Shown piece after piece: positions 1 through 8,470 of a stretch of DNA of 64,000 bases (its first letter is position 1; every line of letters starts with the position of its first letter). The DNA is taken from positions 1,364,001 through 1,428,000 of the forward strand of contig NZ_JARADB010000001.1 of NCBI RefSeq assembly GCF_028765165.1. Reading direction: 5' to 3'. The stretch is from Paenibacillus sp. MAHUQ-63 (GTDB taxonomy: Bacteria; Bacillota; Bacilli; Paenibacillales; NBRC-103111). The notes under the pieces are model-generated. The model saw nothing but the letters and a program-made list of their open reading frames with translations, made no database searches and was not told the origin of the DNA. The position numbers were made by a program, and so were the translations under genes.

Positions 1-567
1 AGCCATCCCGGCACTATTTTGCATGCTATCCTGGATCAATGCGTCGACGATTATACCATCATCGTGGAGCATCTGGACGACCGCCTGGACAGCATGGAGC
101 AGTCCGTCTATATGAATCCGGCGATTCGGATCGCGCAGGACGTGTTCCAGCTGAAACGGACGATGCATCAGCTTCGCCGGGTCATTATGGAGGAACGCGT
201 CACACTCACTGCGATCGCTCATCACTCTTTCCCTTACACCCGGGAGGAAGACGATGTGTATTTTCTGGACATTATCGACCATATTACGCGCATCGTCGAT
301 TCGTTGGACATTTTCCGGGAATCGCTAACAGGACTGCTGGAGCTGCAGATGAGCATGAAGTCCGATCGGATGAACGAAATTATGAAGACACTGACCATCT
401 TCAGCACCATTTTCCTGCCGCTAACCTTCATCGTCGGGCTATATGGCATGAACTTCAAAAACATCCCTGAGCTTGGTTGGGAGCACGGCTACCTGTACGT
501 GTGGATCCTGATGATCGGCATGGGGGGCGCGATGTGGTATTTTTTCAAGCGCAAGCATTGGTTCTAA
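1..567 (+). CDS. corA: CorA-family magnesium transporter, 3' part
   Basis: Divalent cation channel of the inner membrane, CorA family. The frame is open from base 1 (residues SHPGTI precede a TTG codon at 19), so the gene starts outside the window and only the C-terminal half is present. The diagnostic feature is the pore signature GMN in YGMNFKNIPE at the end of the first transmembrane helix, followed by a short acidic loop, the second helix (YVWILMIGMGGAMWYFF) and a basic tail ending KRKHWF. The preceding helical region matches the long stalk of the family. It converges on the chemotaxis receptor gene with a shared hairpin terminator between them. The family assignment is firm; the exact cation (Mg, Co or Ni) is not visible. 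Confidence 0.93.
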   Translation, partial: SHPGTILHAILDQCVDDYTIIVEHLDDRLDSMEQSVYMNPAIRIAQDVFQLKRTMHQLRRVIMEERVTLTAIAHHSFPYTREEDDVYFLDIIDHITRIVDSLDIFRESLTGLLELQMSMKSDRMNEIMKTLTIFSTIFLPLTFIVGLYGMNFKNIPELGWEHGYLYVWILMIGMGGAMWYFFKRKHWF

Positions 568-573
568 AAAACG

Positions 574-616
574 AAAAGGCATCCACTGCATCGTGTATCG
601 CAGGGGGTGCCTTTGT
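574..616. terminator. Bidirectional hairpin terminator between corA and the MCP gene
   Basis: Stem halves at about 575-589 and 600-614 (AAAGGCATCCACTGC against GCAGGGGGTGCCTTT) with two mismatches. There are T-rich runs on both strands, so it can end transcription of both convergent genes. Confidence 0.75.
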
Positions 617-627
617 ATGTTAAATAC

Positions 628-2370
628 CTAAACAATTTTGAAGAAAGCTACGGATTCATTCAGCGTATTAACGACCGAGCGCAGCTGCTCGGAAGCGGCA
701 GCGATGTTCTGCATCATCGCCAGCTGCTCCTCCGTTGCCGCGGCAACGGTCTGGGATTTCACCAGCATCTGCGCCGAGCTGGCAGCCGAATGATCCATCG
801 TCGCGGAAATTTGCTGCGAACTTGCCGACATTTGCTCGGTAATCGCCGATGTCTCATGAATTTGCGTAACAATATGAGTGACCGACGCCAGGATCGTTTG
901 GAAGCTTTGATTCACTTCCTGCATCATCGCCGAGCCTGTACCGGCTTCTTGCTTCGTCGTAAGCATGGACTGGGATACGCTGGCGATCTCCGTCCGTGTC
1001 TCATGAATCAGCTGGTTGATACCATCGGCGGATGCGATGGACTGCGCAGCCAGCTTGCGGATTTCATTCGCTACCACGTTGAAGCCCTTGCCGTGTTCTC
1101 CCGCTCTAGCTGCCTCGATGGAAGCGTTCAGCGACAGCAGGTTCGTCTGATTGGCGAACGTTGTGATGCTGGAAGCGATAAGTCCAATCTCGTCCGATTT
1201 TCGCGTCAATGAATGCACCGTCTCTGCAAGCTGGTCTACCGATTTCAAAATACTTACAATTTGCTGCTGAAGCTTGCCAAGCAGATCGTTGCCCAGTGCC
1301 GCATGCTCGGAGGTGTGCGAAGAATGATCAGCCATTACGCTGGCATTCTCGGCTACCCGCTGGATGCCGATTGCCATCTCTTCAATGGCTCGGCTCGTTT
1401 CTTCACTCCCTCTGACTTGCACCTCGACGTCATGGGACATTTCTTGAATATTGCCGGCCACATGCTCGGCAGCCGTAGCTGATTCCTTCGAGCTATCCGA
1501 AAGCTCGACCGATGCGTCCTGAACAAATTGCGCATTAGCGGCAATCGTACCGATCAATCCTTTGATGTTCAGCACCATCGAATCGACGGATTCCGTTATT
1601 TTGCCCAGTTCATCCTTGGCATATTTCTTAGCGGGTTCATGGCGGAGATCTCCTGCCGCAACTCGAGAGGTTACCGTCTGAATCGTTGTGACCGTCTTCA
1701 TAATTTTACTGATTACAAGCCAACCGGACGCTGCAAGCAAAGCAATAATCATTACAACGGAGATGTAAACACCTCGTTCGGTCTGTTTATTCCCAGCCTC
1801 GATGTCCTGAATGCTCGATTGGGCGTACGCATCCAAAATTTCTCCGATCTGATTCATGCCTTCCCGGCCTTTTTCGAACTCAGCCATCAATTTCAGATCA
1901 TTGCCGGCGGCAGCCCCTCTGCCCTGCGTTTGTACTGCTGCATCCGCTTCCTTCGCCCACTGATCAAATGATGCGTGAAAACCGGCAATATTTTGCTCAA
2001 TTGTCAGCTTCGTTGCCGGATGAACCATTTGGTGCAGACCTTTCGCTTTCATAATATCAGCGGCCTGCTCCACTCTCATATTCGCTTGCTCGATATTCTC
2101 CTTCATCACTTTGAGCTGCTCCGTCTTCTCCTCAGCGCCGAGCTTCCCGGAAACGAGCATCTGATAAGCCGTTAACGCCTGGTACATGTCTCTATCGGCA
2201 TTCAAAATCAATGATGTGCTTTTATCCGTTGTCTCGTAAAGTGACGATGCCAATACTTCAGTATTGGATTTATTTTGTCCCATTAAATAAATGCTTGTGG
2301 CTAAATACAACATGGAAGGCACAAGAAGCAGCAAAATCAATCGTACTCGGATGGATAAAAGATGTGCCAT
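628..2370 (-). CDS. Methyl-accepting chemotaxis protein
   Basis: Membrane chemoreceptor feeding the CheA/CheW signalling array. From the N-terminus it has a transmembrane helix (about residues 10-32), an extracytoplasmic helical sensor region of about 170 residues, a second transmembrane helix ([16 protein letters not shown]), a HAMP linker and a long coiled-coil signalling domain. The hairpin tip [16 protein letters not shown] is the conserved CheA/CheW contact motif. The sensor looks like a four-helix bundle; its ligand cannot be told. An ATG at 2370 is preferred because AGGGG lies eight bases upstream; an in-frame GTG at 2409 lacks a good site. The gene stands alone between a terminator and the tRNA operon terminator. 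Confidence 0.93.
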   Translation of the reverse strand: MAHLLSIRVRLILLLLVPSMLYLATSIYLMGQNKSNTEVLASSLYETTDKSTSLILNADRDMYQALTAYQMLVSGKLGAEEKTEQLKVMKENIEQANMRVEQAADIMKAKGLHQMVHPATKLTIEQNIAGFHASFDQWAKEADAAVQTQGRGAAAGNDLKLMAEFEKGREGMNQIGEILDAYAQSSIQDIEAGNKQTERGVYISVVMIIALLAASGWLVISKIMKTVTTIQTVTSRVAAGDLRHEPAKKYAKDELGKITESVDSMVLNIKGLIGTIAANAQFVQDASVELSDSSKESATAAEHVAGNIQEMSHDVEVQVRGSEETSRAIEEMAIGIQRVAENASVMADHSSHTSEHAALGNDLLGKLQQQIVSILKSVDQLAETVHSLTRKSDEIGLIASSITTFANQTNLLSLNASIEAARAGEHGKGFNVVANEIRKLAAQSIASADGINQLIHETRTEIASVSQSMLTTKQEAGTGSAMMQEVNQSFQTILASVTHIVTQIHETSAITEQMSASSQQISATMDHSAASSAQMLVKSQTVAAATEEQLAMMQNIAAASEQLRSVVNTLNESVAFFKIV

Positions 2371-2460
2371 ACGTTCAACCCCTGTCACTCTATATGTAGT
2401 TTTACTCACTATATCTCATAATCGTTTATTAAATATTAGGCAATTGTTAGATAATTCCCG

Positions 2461-2506
2461 CAAAAAAAATAAGCCCGGACGGCAAAAATGCCATCAGAGC
2501 TTATTC
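2461..2506 (-). terminator. Terminator of the tRNA operon
   Basis: On the minus strand an imperfect stem (AATAAGCTC..GGC / GCC..GGGCTTATT) is followed by eight T. It sits directly downstream of tRNA-Ser. Confidence 0.7.
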
Positions 2507-2520
2507 TTTAAGCTTCGTAC

Positions 2521-2608
2521 GGAGAGAGAGGGATTCGAACCCTCGCACCGCTTACGCAGTCTAACCCCTTAGCAGAGGGTCCCCTTATAGCCACTTGGGT
2601 ATCTCTCC
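2521..2608 (-). tRNA. tRNA-Ser (anticodon GCU)
   Basis: 88-nt class II tRNA. The acceptor GGAGAGA pairs with the 3' TCTCTCC, the anticodon stem-loop is ACCCT-CTGCTAA-GGGGT (anticodon GCT), a long variable arm follows, and the T-loop is GGTTCGAATCC. The 3' CCA is not encoded. It lies 5 bp downstream of tRNA-Asn, so the two are probably processed from one transcript. Confidence 0.96.
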
Positions 2609-2613
2609 AAATA

Positions 2614-2689
2614 TGGCTCCCCGAACAGGACTCGAACCTGTGACAACTCGATTAACAGTCGAGTGCTCTACCAACTGAGCTATCAGGGA
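2614..2689 (-). tRNA. tRNA-Asn (anticodon GUU)
   Basis: 76-nt class I tRNA with encoded CCA. The acceptor TCCCTGA pairs with TCGGGGA, the D-loop is AGCTCAGTTGGTAGAGC, the anticodon loop is CTGTTAA and the T-arm CAGGTTCGAGTCCTG. It is upstream of tRNA-Ser on the same strand. Confidence 0.97.
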
Positions 2690-2708
2690 ATGAAGTATTT
2701 TTATTTTA

Positions 2709-3182
2709 TTATGAAGGCGATGGTAAGTCAAGTGTATACGATTTCAATTTTCCCTTACATTTTCCACAGGCATATTTGCGGATGTCCACTTTGCGCTTGC
2801 GGTAATACTCCGTGCGGCAATTGACACATTCCAGACGGTACTTATAGGCTGTCTTAGGACGCATCTGCGGCAGCGATTGGCAATACCGGGATCCGCCCAC
2901 TTGGGCCAGCAGCGTTTTGAAGTCGTTATCGCGGTGCTTATAGCCGCGCTTAAGTATATGCAGATGATAATGGCACAGCTCGTGCTTGATGATTTTCTCA
3001 ATCTCTTCCCGACCGAACGTTTCCCACTGCGCCCAGGAGATTTCAATATCATGCGATTTGGTAAAATAGCGCCCGCCCGTCGACCTTAATCTCCGGTTAA
3101 ACCGCGCCTGATGGACAAACGGCCTGCCGAATGAGGCCAAAGAAATTTGTTCGATCCATTCCTGAAGCTCCCGGTCCTCCAT
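2709..3182 (-). CDS. SprT-like zinc metalloprotease-fold protein
   Basis: SprT-family protein of 157 residues, like B. subtilis YdcK. The zinc-binding HExxH-type motif is KHELCHYHLH near residue 68. A C-terminal zinc ribbon carries two CxxC pairs (CVNC and CGKC, about 30 residues apart). Relatives include the DNA-protein crosslink protease SPRTN, but bacterial members are poorly characterised, so no substrate is claimed. The ATG at 3182 has a GAGGGAG site eight bases upstream. It lies just upstream of the tRNA pair on the same strand and near cmpA and tex, a neighbourhood shared with Bacillus. Confidence 0.85.
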   Translation of the reverse strand: MEDRELQEWIEQISLASFGRPFVHQARFNRRLRSTGGRYFTKSHDIEISWAQWETFGREEIEKIIKHELCHYHLHILKRGYKHRDNDFKTLLAQVGGSRYCQSLPQMRPKTAYKYRLECVNCRTEYYRKRKVDIRKYACGKCKGKLKSYTLDLPSPS

Positions 3183-3251
3183 CTTCTACGCTCCCTCAAT
3201 GTGCTCTAGGGAAAACTTGCAACAATTAGCTTGGTTTAGACAAGTTCTCAC

Positions 3252-3281
3252 TTGAATTTGTACCGTATGTACAGCTATACT
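3252..3281 (+). promoter_or_regulatory. Sigma-A-type promoter for the 3338 gene
   Basis: TTGAAT (3252-3257), an 18-bp spacer and TATACT (3276-3281), placed about 55 bp before the start codon at 3338. Confidence 0.55.
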
Positions 3282-3337
3282 GTCAAGTATGTATATTAAG
3301 AACGTAGGCTTCCCGTAGAAAGGATTGAAACAATTTT

Positions 3338-3691
3338 ATGCCGCAAATGCGCTATGCCATCCTTCAGCTCGACCAGCAACTGGAATTCGTTGCCATGCCA
3401 TCTTCCTATTCCTATCAATTAACTGCCTTGAACCAGCGCTTGCACAAAGAACTGGATAAACTGACGGCTGACGACGTACCTCAGCTTCCGCGCGTTATTG
3501 CCGAGTGTGATGACCTCGAGCTCATCGGAACGTCGCATACCCTTATTCAAGGACTGGACTATTTGAACCGGTTGGAGCAAACTTTTGCCGGCATTCAGGA
3601 GAAATCTTATCCTCTGATCTCGCTCTTGACCGAAATCCGCGCGCTGCAAGCGCAGCTGGAACAGTGGTACGAAGAGGAATTTGAAGGTTAA
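3338..3691 (+). CDS. Hypothetical helical protein, 117 residues
   Basis: Not recognised. The protein is soluble with no signal peptide or membrane segment. After a short beta-like N-terminus (MRYAILQLDQQLEFV) it is mainly helical and leucine-rich, with an acidic end (QWYEEEFEG). The start ATG at 3338 has only a distant AGAAAGGA about 14 bases upstream, but a good promoter lies at 3252-3281. It sits between the SprT-like gene (divergent) and cmpA (same strand, 75 bp downstream), with no terminator before cmpA, so read-through into cmpA is possible. Function unknown. Confidence 0.6.
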   Translation: MPQMRYAILQLDQQLEFVAMPSSYSYQLTALNQRLHKELDKLTADDVPQLPRVIAECDDLELIGTSHTLIQGLDYLNRLEQTFAGIQEKSYPLISLLTEIRALQAQLEQWYEEEFEG

Positions 3692-3766
3692 ATCCCTTAA
3701 GGACCTGCACCCATCTCCCCTCATCTTCATATGATATAAGTACATGGCGAAGAAGGGGATGGGCAT

Positions 3767-3931
3767 ATGCCGCAATGGCTCTGTAATCAATTAATGCGGG
3801 CCTTCCAGAACAAAAACCGCAGACAAATCCGATTACTGAATGATAGCTGGTACTTTTACCGCACCCGCCGCTCACAAGAGGAGTGGCCTGACACCCAATC
3901 GACGGACGGACCGGGCAAACGTAAATTCTAA
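3767..3931 (+). CDS. cmpA: Cortex morphogenetic protein CmpA-like small protein
   Basis: 54-residue protein starting MPQWLCNQLMRAFQNKN and continuing with IRLLNDSWYFYR. It matches the pattern I recall for B. subtilis CmpA (37 residues, MPNWLKNQ-type start). In Bacillus CmpA is made in the mother cell and works with ClpXP and SpoIVA in quality control of the spore envelope and cortex. Here it carries about 17 extra residues at the C-terminus (EEWPDTQSTDG..). AAGGGGAT lies seven bases before the ATG. Location next to the SprT-like gene and tex agrees with Bacillus gene order. A CATATGAT box about 38 bp upstream could be part of a sigma-E-type promoter, but that is weak. Confidence 0.85.
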   Translation: MPQWLCNQLMRAFQNKNRRQIRLLNDSWYFYRTRRSQEEWPDTQSTDGPGKRKF

Positions 3932-3937
3932 TCAAAG

Positions 3938-3974
3938 AGCTAGTACTTGTGTAAGACAGGTGCTGGCTTTTTTG
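3938..3974 (+). terminator. Terminator after cmpA
   Basis: AGCTAGTACTTGT pairs with ACAGGTGCTGGCT (with G-U wobbles) and six T follow. Confidence 0.75.
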
Positions 3975-4016
3975 CCTTGGTGGTTACATACGAGTAAACA
4001 TTTTTTCAAAAAATGA

Positions 4017-4045
4017 TTGCATATTTGAAATGAGCCCTCTATACT
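4017..4045 (+). promoter_or_regulatory. Promoter upstream of a leader hairpin
   Basis: TTGCAT (4017-4022), exactly 17 bp, then TATACT (4040-4045). Transcription would start near 4052 and run into the hairpin at 4073-4118 before reaching the 4151 gene. Confidence 0.6.
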
Positions 4046-4072
4046 GTAAATAAATGTCATACTCGTTTGAGT

Positions 4073-4118
4073 GAAGCACACTCGATCAGCAGAATGTTCT
4101 GCGGTCGGTGTGCTTTTT
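4073..4118 (+). terminator. Leader terminator or attenuator hairpin
   Basis: AAGCACAC pairs with GTGTGCTT, with an inner stem CGATCAGCAGAA / TTCTGCGGTCG, followed by TTTTTTCTTTT. It lies between a promoter and the start of the winged-helix gene, so it may be an attenuator or the end of a roughly 60-nt RNA. Confidence 0.65.
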
Positions 4119-4150
4119 TCTTTTATAACCATGTGAAGGAGGTTTCAGAT

Positions 4151-4573
4151 TTGCGCCGTCGCAAAAGGAGAAATGGGTTGTTGAAAGCGAGGAAATGGGA
4201 TTGGATGAGTCGGCTGATGAACCGGAAAGATAACGCGGGGGCTTCCGGAGCGGTCATCGAGTTATTTCCGCTCAGCAGGGACAATGTTCAGCGGAATGTG
4301 TATTGGCTTCAGGAAAGGAGAGCTGCTTATCATGCTGCCTCGTCTGCTCCCGGCGGCCACATCTGGGATATGCGCCGACAAGCTATTCTGCATATCGCCA
4401 AGCGCCATAACGGTGTCATTCGCGTTAGCCAGGTGGCATCCGAATGCAATGTCAACATTGGTACCGCCGCCCTGTGGCTGCATCGCATGTTATTGGAGGG
4501 GCTTATTACCATTATTGCTTGGCAGCACAACAGAGCCATATACGCTGTAAAGGAGATGGGGCTTGAGCAGTAG
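4151..4573 (+). CDS. Putative winged-helix DNA-binding protein
   Basis: About 140 residues. The N-terminus is very basic (RRRKRRNGLLKARKW). The C-terminal half has a winged-helix pattern: helix RRQAILHIAKRHNGVIRVSQ, a recognition-type helix NIGTAALWLHRMLLEG, then a beta-wing LITIIAWQHNRAIYAVKE. TTG at 4151 is chosen because AAGGAGG lies eight bases upstream. The longer frame from 4067 begins inside the leader hairpin and is rejected; TTG at 4178 or 4181 with its own AAAGGAG is an alternative. The target genes are unknown. A tandem repeat array begins about 60 bp after the stop. Confidence 0.6.
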   Translation: MRRRKRRNGLLKARKWDWMSRLMNRKDNAGASGAVIELFPLSRDNVQRNVYWLQERRAAYHAASSAPGGHIWDMRRQAILHIAKRHNGVIRVSQVASECNVNIGTAALWLHRMLLEGLITIIAWQHNRAIYAVKEMGLEQ

Positions 4574-4631
4574 TCGTCTGCCGCTTCCTCGCTGGCCAAG
4601 TGAGGTGCGCCGCAGCAGGTTATACGACGTT

Positions 4632-5156
4632 TGTGGGGATAGGGTTGACGAGAACACAGGGAGAGGATGATGTGGACAAGGGATGGCGAGAACTCGTGGA
4701 GAGGATGATGTGGACCTGGGTTGACGAGAACACGAAGAGAGGATGATGTGGATCTGGGATGACGAGAACTCGTGGAGAGGATGATGTGGACCTGGGTTGA
4801 CGAGAACTCGTGGAGAGGATGATGTGGACCTGGGATGGCGAGAACTCGTGGAGAGGATGATGTGGACCTGGGATGGCGAGAACTCGTGGAGAGGATGATG
4901 TGGACCTGGGATGACGAGAGCACGAGGAGAGGATGATGTGGACCTGGGATGGCGATAACACAGGGAGAGGATGATGTGTAGATAGGGATGGCGAGAACAC
5001 GGGGAGAGGATGATGTGGATCAGGGATGGCTAGAACTCGAGGAGAGGATGATGTGGAGATAGGGATGACGAGAACACGAGGAGAGGATGATGTGGACTAG
5101 GGTTGGCGAGAACACGGGGAGAGGATGATGTGGAGCTGGGATGGCGAGAACACGAG
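4632..5156. repeat. 38-39 bp tandem repeat array, 13 units
   Basis: The core GGATGATGTGG recurs at 4665, 4703, 4741, 4779, 4817, 4855, 4893, 4931, 4969, 5008, 5046, 5085 and 5123, so the period is 38 bp with two 39-bp steps. A partial unit precedes the first. Units differ at a few positions (cacgggg, cacgagg or ctcgtgg; gggatggcg or gggttgacg). Each unit carries a purine-rich GGAGAGG directly before ATGATG. Because 38 is not a multiple of three, long open frames on the minus strand are a by-product, not evidence of a gene. Confidence 0.95.
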
Positions 5157-5159
5157 AAA

Positions 5160-5430
5160 CCATAACCTGCTCATGCCGCACTCGCCCCTAACCGGGCTAT
5201 GGCCTCGACATCCTTGCCCCTCAACAGTCTAAGGGAAATCCATTCCGCTATTATACTCAAAAAGTACGAATTCCCTGCCTTAGCGGAACTACACGACCTT
5301 ATTAGGCCTATTTCACTTTATTTATTAACGAAATTTCGTAAATAGAGCATCCTATTTCCCACTCCTAAGCGAAATAGGCATGATTGGCAGAAATAGCGGT
5401 CTGTATTTCCGCATAAGCTGCATACCAACC
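5160..5430. repeat. Intergenic tract with small inverted repeats
   Basis: Non-coding DNA after the tandem array. It has several degenerate copies of a CTAAGNGAAAT / CCGCTATT-type motif in both orientations, a perfect 8-bp inverted pair CCTATTTC (5351-5358) / GAAATAGG (5371-5378), and a 10-bp palindrome CGAAATTTCG near 5330. This may be a dispersed intergenic element; no gene is seen. Confidence 0.4.
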
Positions 5431-5466
5431 AAAAAAACAGCCGGCAGACGAATCTGCCAACTGTTG
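5431..5466 (-). terminator. Terminator of tex
   Basis: On the minus strand AACAGTTGGCAGA, loop TTCG, TCTGCCGGCTGTT, then a run of T. It lies just after the tex stop codon. Confidence 0.8.
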
Positions 5467-5475
5467 ATTCCAAAC

Positions 5476-7755
5476 CTATTGCTGCGGCTTCTTCATAGTC
5501 AAGCCTACACGGCCCTTTTTCTGGTCCACGTTCAGCACCCACACTTGAACGATGTCCCCAACAGACACGACGTCCATTGGGTGCTTGACGAAGCCGTTCT
5601 TGAGCTGGGAGATGTGCACCAAGCCGTCGTTCTTGATCCCGATATCGACGAACGCGCCGAAGTCGATTACATTGCGCACTGTGCCGGTGAGTTCCATACC
5701 CGGCACCAGATCCTCCAGCTGCAGCACGTCCGTGCGGAAGATCGGCGCAGGGACTTCGTCCCGCGGATCCCGCCCAGGGCGCTGCAGGCTCTCCAGGATG
5801 TCCCTCAGCGTCGGGACACCAACGCCCAGCTTCGGAGCCAGCTGCTCCGGCTCCAGCGTCTGCAGCAGCGAGAGCAGCTGCTGCGAGCCGAGCTGCGCCA
5901 GTTCCAGGCGCAGCTCCTTGAACAGCCGATCCACGACGTCGTAAGACTCCGGATGGATCGGGGTGTTGTCGAGCGGGTTCCGTCCGCCCGGAATCCGCAT
6001 GAACCCGACACACTGCTCGAAGGTTTTCGCGCCGAGGCGCGGAACCTTCGACAGCTCCTGTCGGGAGCTGAACTTGCCGTTGTCCTCGCGATACTTGACG
6101 ATGTTCTTCGCCAATGTCGGGTTCACGCCCGACACATACGAGAGCAAAGACGGGGACGCCGTGTTGAGGTCCACGCCGACATGGTTAACGGCCGATTCCA
6201 CAACGGCCTTCAAATTCTCATCCAGACGTTTCTGCGAAACGTCATGCTGGTACTGCCCGACGCCGATCGCCTTCGGCTCGATCTTCACCAGCTCCGCGAG
6301 CGGGTCCTGCAGCCTCCGCGCGATCGAAATCGCGCTGCGCTCGGCCACGTCGAGATCCGGGAACTCCGTCTGCGCCAGCTTCGACGCGGAGTACACGCTC
6401 GCCCCCGCTTCGTTGACGATCAAGTACTTGAGCTTCCGCTCCTTGATCTCCCCGATCAGCTCCGCAACAAACTGCTCCGTTTCACGGGAAGCTGTCCCAT
6501 TCCCGATGACGATCAGCTCTACGCCGTGCTTGCTGATCAGCTGCTTGAACTTCGCCTTGGCTTCCGCCACCTTATTATTCGGAGGTGTCGGATAAGTCAC
6601 GGCGATTTCAAGCATTTTACCGGTGTCGTCGATGACGGCTAGCTTACAGCCTGTCCGGTAAGCGGGATCGACACCGAGCACGACGTGCCCTTTGACGGGT
6701 GCCTGGAGCAGCAGATTGCGCAGATTTTCCGCGAAAATCTTAATCGCCTGCTCCTCGCCCATCTCGGTCATTTCTCCGCGCACTTCGCGTTCGATGGACG
6801 GGGCAATCAGCCGTTTGTATGCATCCTCTACAACCGCCCGCAAAACATCGCGAACGACAGAGTCGCCTCTCACAATTTGTCTCAGCATATACTCGTGTAT
6901 TTTATCTGCATTCACGTCCATGCTGACCTTCAAAATCTCCTCCCGCTCCCCGCGGTTAATCGCGAGAATACGGTGAGGTGGCAGACGTTTGACCGGTTCC
7001 TGGTACGCGTAGTACATCTCATACACGGATTCTTGCTTCGCATCCTTCGCTTCCGTCCGGATGATGCCTTGATCCTGCGTATATCGGCGCACCCAAGCCC
7101 GGATCTTGGCATCGTCCGCGATATTTTCCGCCAGAATGTCCATCGCGCCCTGAATGGCGTCTGCGGCGGTTGCAACCTGCTTGTCCGCGTTCACATAGCG
7201 CTCCGCCTCTTGCTCGAGCGAGCCTTGGCGCGGCTGCTTCCAAATCCACTCCGCCAGCGGTTCCAAGCCACGCTCCTTAGCGACGCTTGCTCTCGTCTTC
7301 CGCTTCTGACGGTATGGGCGGTATAAGTCTTCGACCTCTTGCAGCTTCGAAGCGCCTTCGATCGATTTGCGTAGATCGTCTGTCAGCTTCCCTTGCTCGT
7401 CGATCAAACGAACAACCTCCAGCTTGCGATCCTCGAGGTTGCGCAAATATTGCAGCCGCTCCTCGATATCCCTGAGCTGGTTCTCATCCAGCTCGCCTGT
7501 CATTTCCTTCCGGTACCGGGCGATGAAAGGAATCGTGTTGCCCTCGTCGAGCAGCCCCATCGTCGTCTTCACTTTGCCTGCCGGCAGCTGCAGCTCGGCC
7601 GAGATTTGCTTGAGGATCCGCTCCTGAATTTCCGCTTTCTTCTCCTCGGAGAGAACGATTTTCACCTTCGGCTCATCGGTCTTTTCCACGGTTTGGCCCG
7701 AAGCCTCGCCGGCGGCATTGAACTGTTTGTTCATGATCATATCCAATAAGGTCAC
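5476..7755 (-). CDS. tex: Tex-family RNA-binding transcription accessory protein
   Basis: About 759 residues, the usual length of Tex. Order: N-terminal helical region (GNTIPFIARYRKEMTGELDE is a family hallmark), a YqgF-like RNase H-fold domain (VLGVDPAYRTGCKLAVID), helix-hairpin-helix segments (SGVNPTLAKNIVKYRE), and a C-terminal S1 domain (ELTGTVRNVIDFGAFVDIG..VHISQL). Tex binds nucleic acid and affects transcription and toxin expression in some bacteria. The longest frame starts with ATG at 7761, but GAGGA abuts that codon; GTG at 7755 is six bases from GAGGA and fits better. The gene belongs to the Bacillus-like alr-ndo-tex block and has its own terminator. Confidence 0.95.
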   Translation of the reverse strand: MTLLDMIMNKQFNAAGEASGQTVEKTDEPKVKIVLSEEKKAEIQERILKQISAELQLPAGKVKTTMGLLDEGNTIPFIARYRKEMTGELDENQLRDIEERLQYLRNLEDRKLEVVRLIDEQGKLTDDLRKSIEGASKLQEVEDLYRPYRQKRKTRASVAKERGLEPLAEWIWKQPRQGSLEQEAERYVNADKQVATAADAIQGAMDILAENIADDAKIRAWVRRYTQDQGIIRTEAKDAKQESVYEMYYAYQEPVKRLPPHRILAINRGEREEILKVSMDVNADKIHEYMLRQIVRGDSVVRDVLRAVVEDAYKRLIAPSIEREVRGEMTEMGEEQAIKIFAENLRNLLLQAPVKGHVVLGVDPAYRTGCKLAVIDDTGKMLEIAVTYPTPPNNKVAEAKAKFKQLISKHGVELIVIGNGTASRETEQFVAELIGEIKERKLKYLIVNEAGASVYSASKLAQTEFPDLDVAERSAISIARRLQDPLAELVKIEPKAIGVGQYQHDVSQKRLDENLKAVVESAVNHVGVDLNTASPSLLSYVSGVNPTLAKNIVKYREDNGKFSSRQELSKVPRLGAKTFEQCVGFMRIPGGRNPLDNTPIHPESYDVVDRLFKELRLELAQLGSQQLLSLLQTLEPEQLAPKLGVGVPTLRDILESLQRPGRDPRDEVPAPIFRTDVLQLEDLVPGMELTGTVRNVIDFGAFVDIGIKNDGLVHISQLKNGFVKHPMDVVSVGDIVQVWVLNVDQKKGRVGLTMKKPQQ

Positions 7756-7789
7756 TGTCATTCCTCACTTCTATGTATGTATGCAAACC

Positions 7790-7817
7790 AAAAAACGAGG
7801 GAACCACTTACCCTCGT
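7790..7817 (-). terminator. Terminator of ndoA
   Basis: Minus strand ACGAGGG, a 9-base loop, CCCTCGT, then six T. Located between ndoA and tex. Confidence 0.8.
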
Positions 7818-7833
7818 CCGTTCCAGATCTTAT

Positions 7834-8184
7834 TCAAAATTCTATCAGTCCCACACTAATTTGCAAAGCGTCGTCAACCTTCCGCATCGTATCTTCGTCC
7901 AAATGCGTAATTTTGTCCGTAAGCCGTTGCTTATCGATCGTTCTGATTTGTTCAAGCAGAATCACCGAATCACGATCGAAACCGTGCGTTTCCGCATCGA
8001 TTTCCACATGCGTGGGAAGCTTCGCCTTCTGGATTTGAGCTGTAATCGCTGCTACAATCACGGTTGGGCTAAAGCGGTTGCCGATATCATTTTGGATCAC
8101 TAGAACAGGACGAACTCCTCCCTGCTCCGACCCTACTACCGGCGAAAGATCTGCGAAAAAAACATCGCCACGTTTCACAATCAC
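7834..8184 (-). CDS. ndoA: Endoribonuclease toxin EndoA (MazF family)
   Basis: 116 residues, the normal size. The start [20 protein letters not shown] and the core [20 protein letters not shown] are hallmark MazF/EndoA sequence. The conserved Arg of RPVLVIQN and the later Thr/Ser region contribute to the RNA-cleaving site. EndoA of Bacillus cuts mRNA at UACAU-type sites and is held inactive by EndoAI. It follows the antitoxin gene by four bases, the typical coupled arrangement, and lies downstream of alr. Confidence 0.97.
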   Translation of the reverse strand: MIVKRGDVFFADLSPVVGSEQGGVRPVLVIQNDIGNRFSPTVIVAAITAQIQKAKLPTHVEIDAETHGFDRDSVILLEQIRTIDKQRLTDKITHLDEDTMRKVDDALQISVGLIEF

Positions 8185-8188
8185 TACC

Positions 8189-8470
8189 CTACACCCCGCT
8201 TACTAAGCGATCAAGCGTACCGTCCGCTTCTTCCTCCGCTTGAAAAGCTTCAGATGCCATGCTGAGATTGATTTTCGCCATCTCCATATACCCACGCTGC
8301 ATGGATTCGCGTAGACTGCGCTTTTTGCGTTCAATTAAATACAGCTTCATTGCCTGGCGAATGAACTCGCTGCGATTGGAGTTCTCCTTCTCGACAATGC
8401 CGTCGACTTCCTGCAACAGATTGTCAGGCAAGCTAATCATGATCCTTTTCGTATTATGCGCATTGCTCAC
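8189..8470 (-). CDS. ndoAI: Antitoxin EndoAI (ribbon-helix-helix)
   Basis: 93 residues from the preferred GTG at 8470, the same length as the B. subtilis antitoxin; GGGGGTG lies about eight bases upstream. An in-frame start at 8503 would add 11 residues with no homology feel. The N-terminal ribbon-helix-helix reads [19 protein letters not shown] followed by [12 protein letters not shown], the DNA-binding and dimer unit. The C-terminal tail ([24 protein letters not shown]) is the EndoA-binding segment and is close to the Bacillus one. Confidence 0.94.
   Translation of the reverse strand: MSNAHNTKRIMISLPDNLLQEVDGIVEKENSNRSEFIRQAMKLYLIERKKRSLRESMQRGYMEMAKINLSMASEAFQAEEEADGTLDRLVSGV

Noticed and set aside
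4330-5000. Long minus-strand open frames (about 126 and 197 codons) through the tandem repeat
   Set aside because: They arise because a 38-bp unit without stops repeats in all frames. The predicted Ser/His/Pro-rich protein changes register every unit, and there is no ribosome site.
4632-5156. CRISPR array
   Set aside because: Units are contiguous with no unique spacers, and there are no cas genes in the window.
5380-6642. 420-codon plus-strand frame opposite tex
   Set aside because: Antisense to a clear tex gene and Arg/Leu-rich in the way of GC-rich shadow frames.
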